Assembly (NCBI RefSeq): GCF_000820145.1
Contig: NZ_CDBW01000006.1
Span: 302,257 to 366,256 of the forward strand
Length of the DNA: 64,000 nucleotides
Direction of reading: 5' to 3'
Origin: Aeromonas sobria
Lineage (GTDB): Bacteria; Pseudomonadota; Gammaproteobacteria; Enterobacterales; Aeromonadaceae
Shown here: positions 59,660 through 64,000 of the stretch, in pieces
Numbering within the stretch: position 1 is the stretch's first letter
Layout: every line of letters starts with the position of its first letter
Position numbers and translations under genes: made by a program
The notes under the pieces: generated by a model
The model's input: the letters and a program-made list of their open reading frames with translations, nothing else
What the model was told of the DNA's origin: nothing
Database searches by the model: none

Positions 59660-61465
59660 TTAACGGTCCACATCCGACATAACGAAATCGATACTGCCCA
59701 GGTAGGCAATGAGATCAGACACCATGCTGTTCTTGATCACCGAGGGGATCTGTTGCAGGTGAGCAAAGCTCGGGGTGCGGATCCGGGTCCGGTAGCTCAT
59801 GGTGGAGCCATCGCTGGTCAGGTAATAGCTGTTGATCCCCTTGGTCGCCTCGATCATCTGGAAGGATTCTGCGGCAGGCATTACCGGGCCCCAGGACACT
59901 TGCAGGAAGTGGGTGATCAGGGTCTCTATATCCTGCAGGGTGCGATCTTTGGGCGGCGGGGTGGTGAGCGGGTGATCCGCCTTGAAGGGCCCCTCCGGCA
60001 TGTTATTCACACACTGCTCTATGATACGCAGGCTTTGGCGCATCTCTTCGAGGCGCATCATGCCGCGGTCGTAAACATCCCCATTGGCACCGACCGGCAC
60101 CTCGAACTCGAACTGATCGTAGCCCGAATAAGGGCGCCATTTGCGCACGTCGAAGTTGAGGCCGGTGGCGCGCAGACCGCCGCCGGTGACGCCCCACGCT
60201 AATGCCTGCTCTGTGGTATAGGGGGCGACGCCTATGGTGCGGCCGCGCAAGATGCTGTTGCGCATCGCCGCTTTTTCGTAATCCATCAGCCGCTTGGGCA
60301 GCCAGTTCAGCAGGTTCTCCTGGATGAGACGAGCCCAGCCTACCGGCAGATCGTGCGCCACGCCGCCGATGCGGAACCAGGCCGGGTGCATGCGGGCGCC
60401 GGTGATCGCTTCGATGATGGTGTAGATTTTTTGCCGGTCGGTGAAGGTGAAGAAGACCGGTGTCATGGCCCCCACGTCCTGAATATAGGTACCGAGGAAC
60501 AGCAGGTGGCTCTGGATGCGGAACAGCTCCGCCATCATCACCCGGATCATGTCGACCCGCTGCGGCACCTTGATACCTGCCAGCTTCTCGACTGCCAGCA
60601 CGTAGGGGAGGTTATTCATTACACCGCCCAGATACTCGACCCGGTCGGTATAGGGGATGTAGCTGTGCCAGGACTGGCGCTCGCCCATCTTCTCGGCACC
60701 ACGATGGTGGTAGCCAATGTCGGGCACGCAGTTGCGGATCTCTTCCCCGTCAAGTTGCAACACCAGCCGGAAGGCGCCGTGGGCAGAGGGGTGGTTGGGG
60801 CCGAGGTTGAGGAACATGTAGTCCTCGTTCTCGTTACCACGGGCCAGGCCCCACTCTTCCGGTTTGAACAGCAGGTTCTCCTGCTCCATGTCCTGTTTGG
60901 CGGCATCGAGCATGAAGGGATCAAATTCAGTGGCGCGCGCCGGATAGTCTTTGCGCAGCGGGTGACCCTGCCAGTTCTTGGGCATCATGATGCGGGTCAG
61001 ATGGGGGTGACCATCGAAGGTGATCCCCATCAGGTCCCACACTTCCCGCTCATACCAGTTGGCATTGGGGAAGTGGTTGGTGATGGTAGGCAGATGCAGG
61101 TCACTCTCGGCCAGCGCCACTTTCAACATCACATCGGCGTTACGGTCGATGGAGATGAGGTGATAGAAGATGGTGAAGTCGCTGGGGGGCAGGCCGTCGC
61201 GATGGCTGCGCAGCCGCTCGTCGGTGGCGCTGAGATCAAACAACATCACGAACGGAGAGGGTACCTTGCGCAGGAAGCCAATCACGTCTTGCAGCAGCTC
61301 GCGAGGGAGCCAGACCACCGGCACGCCAGTACGGGTGCTTTGCACAGTGAAGTGCTCGGCTCCGAAGTGGGCAAACAGTTCGCCAATGATTTTGGCATCC
61401 TGGTGGTCGCTGGGCTGCCACTGGGCCATGGCGTAATTGCTGGGAAAATCACGAGTCAGTTTCAT
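59660..61465 (-). CDS. nuoC: NADH-quinone oxidoreductase fused subunit C/D
   Basis: 601 residues, the fused NuoCD form found in enterobacteria and relatives. The C part (1-190) has [20 protein letters not shown]. The D part has [37 protein letters not shown] and the C-terminal [13 protein letters not shown]. It forms the quinone-binding face with NuoB. Confidence 0.97.
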   Translation of the reverse strand: MKLTRDFPSNYAMAQWQPSDHQDAKIIGELFAHFGAEHFTVQSTRTGVPVVWLPRELLQDVIGFLRKVPSPFVMLFDLSATDERLRSHRDGLPPSDFTIFYHLISIDRNADVMLKVALAESDLHLPTITNHFPNANWYEREVWDLMGITFDGHPHLTRIMMPKNWQGHPLRKDYPARATEFDPFMLDAAKQDMEQENLLFKPEEWGLARGNENEDYMFLNLGPNHPSAHGAFRLVLQLDGEEIRNCVPDIGYHHRGAEKMGERQSWHSYIPYTDRVEYLGGVMNNLPYVLAVEKLAGIKVPQRVDMIRVMMAELFRIQSHLLFLGTYIQDVGAMTPVFFTFTDRQKIYTIIEAITGARMHPAWFRIGGVAHDLPVGWARLIQENLLNWLPKRLMDYEKAAMRNSILRGRTIGVAPYTTEQALAWGVTGGGLRATGLNFDVRKWRPYSGYDQFEFEVPVGANGDVYDRGMMRLEEMRQSLRIIEQCVNNMPEGPFKADHPLTTPPPKDRTLQDIETLITHFLQVSWGPVMPAAESFQMIEATKGINSYYLTSDGSTMSYRTRIRTPSFAHLQQIPSVIKNSMVSDLIAYLGSIDFVMSDVDR

Positions 61466-61467
61466 GG

Positions 61468-62142
61468 TCAGATCTCATCCGGCGTACGCAGGTTGGTCAC
61501 ATTGATCCGCTCGCCGCGCTTGCGCTCTTTTTCGGCTTGCATCTGGGGACGGTAGATCCCCTGATCGCCTACCGTCCAGGAGAGGGGGCGGCGCTCTTTG
61601 CCGATGGAGTCCTGCAGCAGCATCAGGGCTTGCAGAAAGGCTTCGGGACGGGGCGGGCAACCCGGAATGTAGACATCGACCGGCAGGAACTTGTCGACAC
61701 CCTGTACTACCGAGTAGATGTCATACATGCCACCGGAGTTGGCACAGGCGCCCATGGAGATCACCCACTTGGGTTCGAGCAGTTGCTCGTACAGTCGTTG
61801 AATGACCGGCGCCATCTTGATGAAGGGCGTCCCTGCAATCACCATGAAATCAGCCTGACGGGGCGATGCTCGGATAACTTCGGCGCCGAAGCGGGCTACG
61901 TCATGGGGGGAGGTGAAGGCGGTACACATCTCCACGTAGCAGCAGGAGATACCAAAGTTGTAGGGCCAGAGGGAGTTCTTGCGGCCCCAATTGACTGTGT
62001 CTTGCAGCACCTCCTCGAGACGGCCCATCATGATGCCGCGCGTCGCTTCTTGCGCCAGCGGATCATCGACGGTCTGGCGCTGCTCCTGGGGATAGCGCTC
62101 AACCGGCGCATCCGGGTCAATCCGGGTCAGGGTGTACTTCAT
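61468..62142 (-). CDS. nuoB: NADH-quinone oxidoreductase subunit B
   Basis: 224 residues. Cluster N2 ligands are in [20 protein letters not shown] and [13 protein letters not shown]. It passes electrons to quinone. The stop is 2 nt before the nuoCD start; nuoA ends 29 nt upstream of its start. Confidence 0.97.
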   Translation of the reverse strand: MKYTLTRIDPDAPVERYPQEQRQTVDDPLAQEATRGIMMGRLEEVLQDTVNWGRKNSLWPYNFGISCCYVEMCTAFTSPHDVARFGAEVIRASPRQADFMVIAGTPFIKMAPVIQRLYEQLLEPKWVISMGACANSGGMYDIYSVVQGVDKFLPVDVYIPGCPPRPEAFLQALMLLQDSIGKERRPLSWTVGDQGIYRPQMQAEKERKRGERINVTNLRTPDEI

Positions 62143-62171
62143 GGTGCAACCTCAAGGAAAGGGTCTGTGGT

Positions 62172-62576
62172 TCAATCAGTTTTTTTATCGTTCAGTTGCG
62201 GCTTGCGCGGTGACCACTCCAGGGCGCCGATGCGCCACAGGTAGATCAGACCGATTAAGAGCAGCGTGATGAAAATAGCGGCTTCAATAAAACCGACCCA
62301 GCCGGTTTCGCGAACGGAGACAGACCAGGCGAAAAGATAGAGTGCCTCGACGTCGAAGATGACGAAGAACATGGCGACCAGATAGAACTTGGCGGAAAAA
62401 CGCAGGCGGGCAGTGCCAACCGAGTCAATGCCAGATTCGAAGGGCTTGTTTTTGGCACGACCATAGGCGCGTCCCCCCAGCAGCGCGGCGAGACCTATCA
62501 TCGTCAAACAGATAGCGATGGCACCTATGACATAAATGGCAAAAGCCCAATGTTGAGCAGAAATATCAGCAAACAT
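62172..62576 (-). CDS. nuoA: NADH-quinone oxidoreductase subunit A
   Basis: 134 residues, three membrane segments, with the conserved [20 protein letters not shown] loop and [13 protein letters not shown]. First gene of the nuoABCDEFGHIJKLMN operon. The 379-nt region upstream holds ArcA-like repeats. Confidence 0.96.
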   Translation of the reverse strand: MFADISAQHWAFAIYVIGAIAICLTMIGLAALLGGRAYGRAKNKPFESGIDSVGTARLRFSAKFYLVAMFFVIFDVEALYLFAWSVSVRETGWVGFIEAAIFITLLLIGLIYLWRIGALEWSPRKPQLNDKKTD

Positions 62577-62667
62577 AGAGGTTTTTCCTAACCAAATTAA
62601 TCATGCGACTTAACAATGATGTTACGCATTATGACACTTTCGCACTGATTTACATGCCATTTTTACG

Positions 62668-62709
62668 AGTTAATTATTAATCTGTTAACTGGAAATTAAA
62701 TTCTGTTAA
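62668..62709. promoter_or_regulatory. ArcA-like direct repeats upstream of nuoA
   Basis: GTTAATTA (62669), TGTTAA (62683), an imperfect AATTAA about 62694-62699, and TGTTAA (62704) repeat at roughly 10-11 nt or multiples, the layout of ArcA sites. ArcA represses nuo in E. coli. A minus-strand -10 candidate, CATAAT, lies nearer nuoA at about 62629. Between 62710 and 62890 nothing further was recognised. Confidence 0.4.
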
Positions 62710-62892
62710 GGAGCGCACTTTTTTACTGGTTATGGCAGGCAGGAAAGGCTTGGAAAGAGCAGAAAGCTGCTCCTAGCCATCACCTGAAAGGGGTAAATGT
62801 CGCGTGCGAAGCCGGGTCAGGTCGGCATTACGGAGATGGACCGTCGGTGGGCGAAGAATGTGGTGGCAGGTGAGACGTGGCTGTTACAAAGA

Positions 62893-62923
62893 TAACAACA
62901 AGAGAGGCTCGCAAGCCTCTCTT
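62893..62923 (-). terminator. Terminator of the DUF1566 genes
   Basis: AAGAGAGGCT, TGCG, AGCCTCTCTT: a perfect 10-bp stem followed on the minus strand by GTTGTTATCTTT. Confidence 0.85.
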
Positions 62924-62955
62924 GTCATAACGTTCCGGTTTCGAAAGTGGGGCGG

Positions 62956-63525
62956 TCAGGGTTTATTGGCGACCAGCAAAACCTGATCCGGGTAGGCGCC
63001 AATGACGCGAAAACCGATGTCTCCCGAGGTGATATCCAGATACGCCCGCTGGCCATTGGCGGAGGCCACCGTGCTGCTCATCAGATAGACGTAGCCGTCG
63101 TTGACCTCTTTACCATCTCCCGCCATGGCGCGCGGGAAAATGGCTTCATTGAGAGAGGGCTTGTAGCAGGCATGCTCGACCAGGGTCGCCAGCTCCTTGA
63201 TGTCGGGCAGGCGCCACTGGCTGACACCGCCGAAGTGATAGAGAGCATGGCTGCTGTCACTGCGGATCCGCTCCGCCACTTGCAACCCCTGCTGCCAGTA
63301 GTAAGCGGTCGGTTCCCCCAGGCAACTACCGCCATCCCATGTTTGCCCCAGTTTGCAGCGCATCCAGGTGAGGCCGGTGTGTTGATCGGTGACGGTGCCG
63401 TTGCCATGGTCAAGAAAACGGGCAGAGGGGGCGGTGCGATCCATGGTGTCATCACAAATGGCAGCGCCGTGGGCAAGGGGGGCCAGCAGTGCCAGCATGG
63501 CGAACGAAAAACGATAAAGGTTCAT
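62956..63525 (-). CDS. DUF1566 domain secreted protein
   Basis: 189 residues with a signal peptide of about 21 residues (cut near AHG-AAIC). A DUF1566 domain follows: GLTWMRCKLGQTWDGGSC, QWRLPDIKELATLVEHAC and YVYLMSSTVAS. Cysteines could form disulfides in the periplasm or outside. The molecular role of this family is not established. It follows a second DUF1566 gene by 13 nt and ends before a clear terminator. Confidence 0.8.
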   Translation of the reverse strand: MNLYRFSFAMLALLAPLAHGAAICDDTMDRTAPSARFLDHGNGTVTDQHTGLTWMRCKLGQTWDGGSCLGEPTAYYWQQGLQVAERIRSDSSHALYHFGGVSQWRLPDIKELATLVEHACYKPSLNEAIFPRAMAGDGKEVNDGYVYLMSSTVASANGQRAYLDITSGDIGFRVIGAYPDQVLLVANKP

Positions 63526-63538
63526 GATATTCCTCGGA

Positions 63539-64000
63539 TTATTGGGGAGTGGCGACCAGTCGCACCTGCATCAGTTCGATATAGTCATCTTGCTGAACCA
63601 ATGCGGGATAAGTGGTGCCCGCATCATCTCCCAGGAACAGGGCCGTGCGTTTGCTGATGGGGCCACCGGAGAAGCGCTGGGCGGTGTTGCTGGTGGAGCT
63701 CCAGTAGTAGCCATCGTAGGTGTCATCTTCCGATGGGGCGATATCCGGGAAGTAACGGGTATCCACGATGATGCGCTGACCCAGCGGGTCCTTGGCCAGG
63801 CTGCCGTAGTGCATCAGTGACATCAGATCGCCCATGGTGGGCAGCCGCCACTGGCTGATGCCGCAGCGTTGTTCGCCATTGAGCCACTGCTGATATGCGC
63901 GGGTGGTCAGCATGGTGGTCAGCGCCTGTGCCCGGGCGAGGGCAGACAGATCCCCTTCGGCTGTGAGCTGTTCGATCCTGTTATGGATATGCTGGTAGGC
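63539..64000 (-). CDS. DUF1566 domain protein (5' end outside window)
   Basis: The frame is open to the last base of the window, giving the C-terminal 153 residues; the ATG at 63913 is internal. The DUF1566 motifs RCGISQWRLPTMGDLMSL and YDGYYWSSTSNTAQRF are clear. The part before them (IEQLTAEGDLSALARAQAL) looks helical. It is the upstream partner of the DUF1566 gene at 62956-63525. Confidence 0.75.
   Translation of the reverse strand, partial: AYQHIHNRIEQLTAEGDLSALARAQALTTMLTTRAYQQWLNGEQRCGISQWRLPTMGDLMSLMHYGSLAKDPLGQRIIVDTRYFPDIAPSEDDTYDGYYWSSTSNTAQRFSGGPISKRTALFLGDDAGTTYPALVQQDDYIELMQVRLVATPQ

Noticed and set aside
62710..62955. RNA gene or small protein in the nuoA-DUF1566 gap
   Set aside because: Only the DUF1566 terminator is clear; a 60-codon plus-strand frame there has no ribosome binding site or motif.

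Overview
This window reads as chromosome from a gammaproteobacterium, most likely Aeromonas or a close relative. The support is the protein content (close matches, from memory, to Escherichia and Vibrio orthologues), a fairly high G+C, a fused nuoCD, and conserved blocks: queA-tgt-yajC-secD-secF, iscRSUA-hscBA-fdx, ndk-rlmN-pilW-rodZ-ispG-hisS-yfgM-bamB-der, mltF next to a divergent purL, and nuoA-N. No rRNA, tRNA, IS element, prophage or CRISPR array was found. The species call is inference.

Layout: 1-3407 is the 3' end of a large type I-secreted RTX protein with two von Willebrand A domains, plus a small unknown protein. 3463-7746 carries a yggE-like gene, ahpCF peroxide defence, a probable small-RNA locus, and a CBS-domain protein. 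7959-14942 is queuosine tRNA modification (queA, tgt), Sec accessory proteins (yajC, secD, secF), a rhodanese and the lipoprotein nlpI. 15005-17976 holds the oxygen-independent ubiquinone genes ubiV, ubiU and divergent ubiT, with a convergent membrane protein. 18163-24367 is trmJ and the isc iron-sulfur operon under an IscR operator. 24528-27112 has two tandem M17 aminopeptidases of the PepB type. 27380-37126 is the ndk-to-der housekeeping block with a zinc-ribbon protein. 37177-43092 holds a 48-residue very basic protein, mltF and purL. 43157-47293 is a three-gene signalling operon (FIST sensor plus two HD-GYP proteins). 47532-62576 is the complete Complex I operon on the minus strand. 62956-64000 holds two DUF1566 proteins, the second cut by the window end.

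The most notable items outside housekeeping are: the FIST/HD-GYP/HD-GYP operon, where one HD-GYP protein has lost the metal-binding aspartate of its HD pair; a probable minus-strand small RNA at about 6991-7163 whose promoter spacer is a perfect CRP palindrome; a well-signalled 48-residue basic protein next to mltF; a C7/G7 homopolymer pair in the RTX gene that could allow slippage; and several RNA hairpins placed at operon junctions (ahpC/ahpF, iscA/hscB, nuoL/nuoM) or over a ribosome binding site (yggE). All function calls come from reading motifs and family memory; no database search was run.
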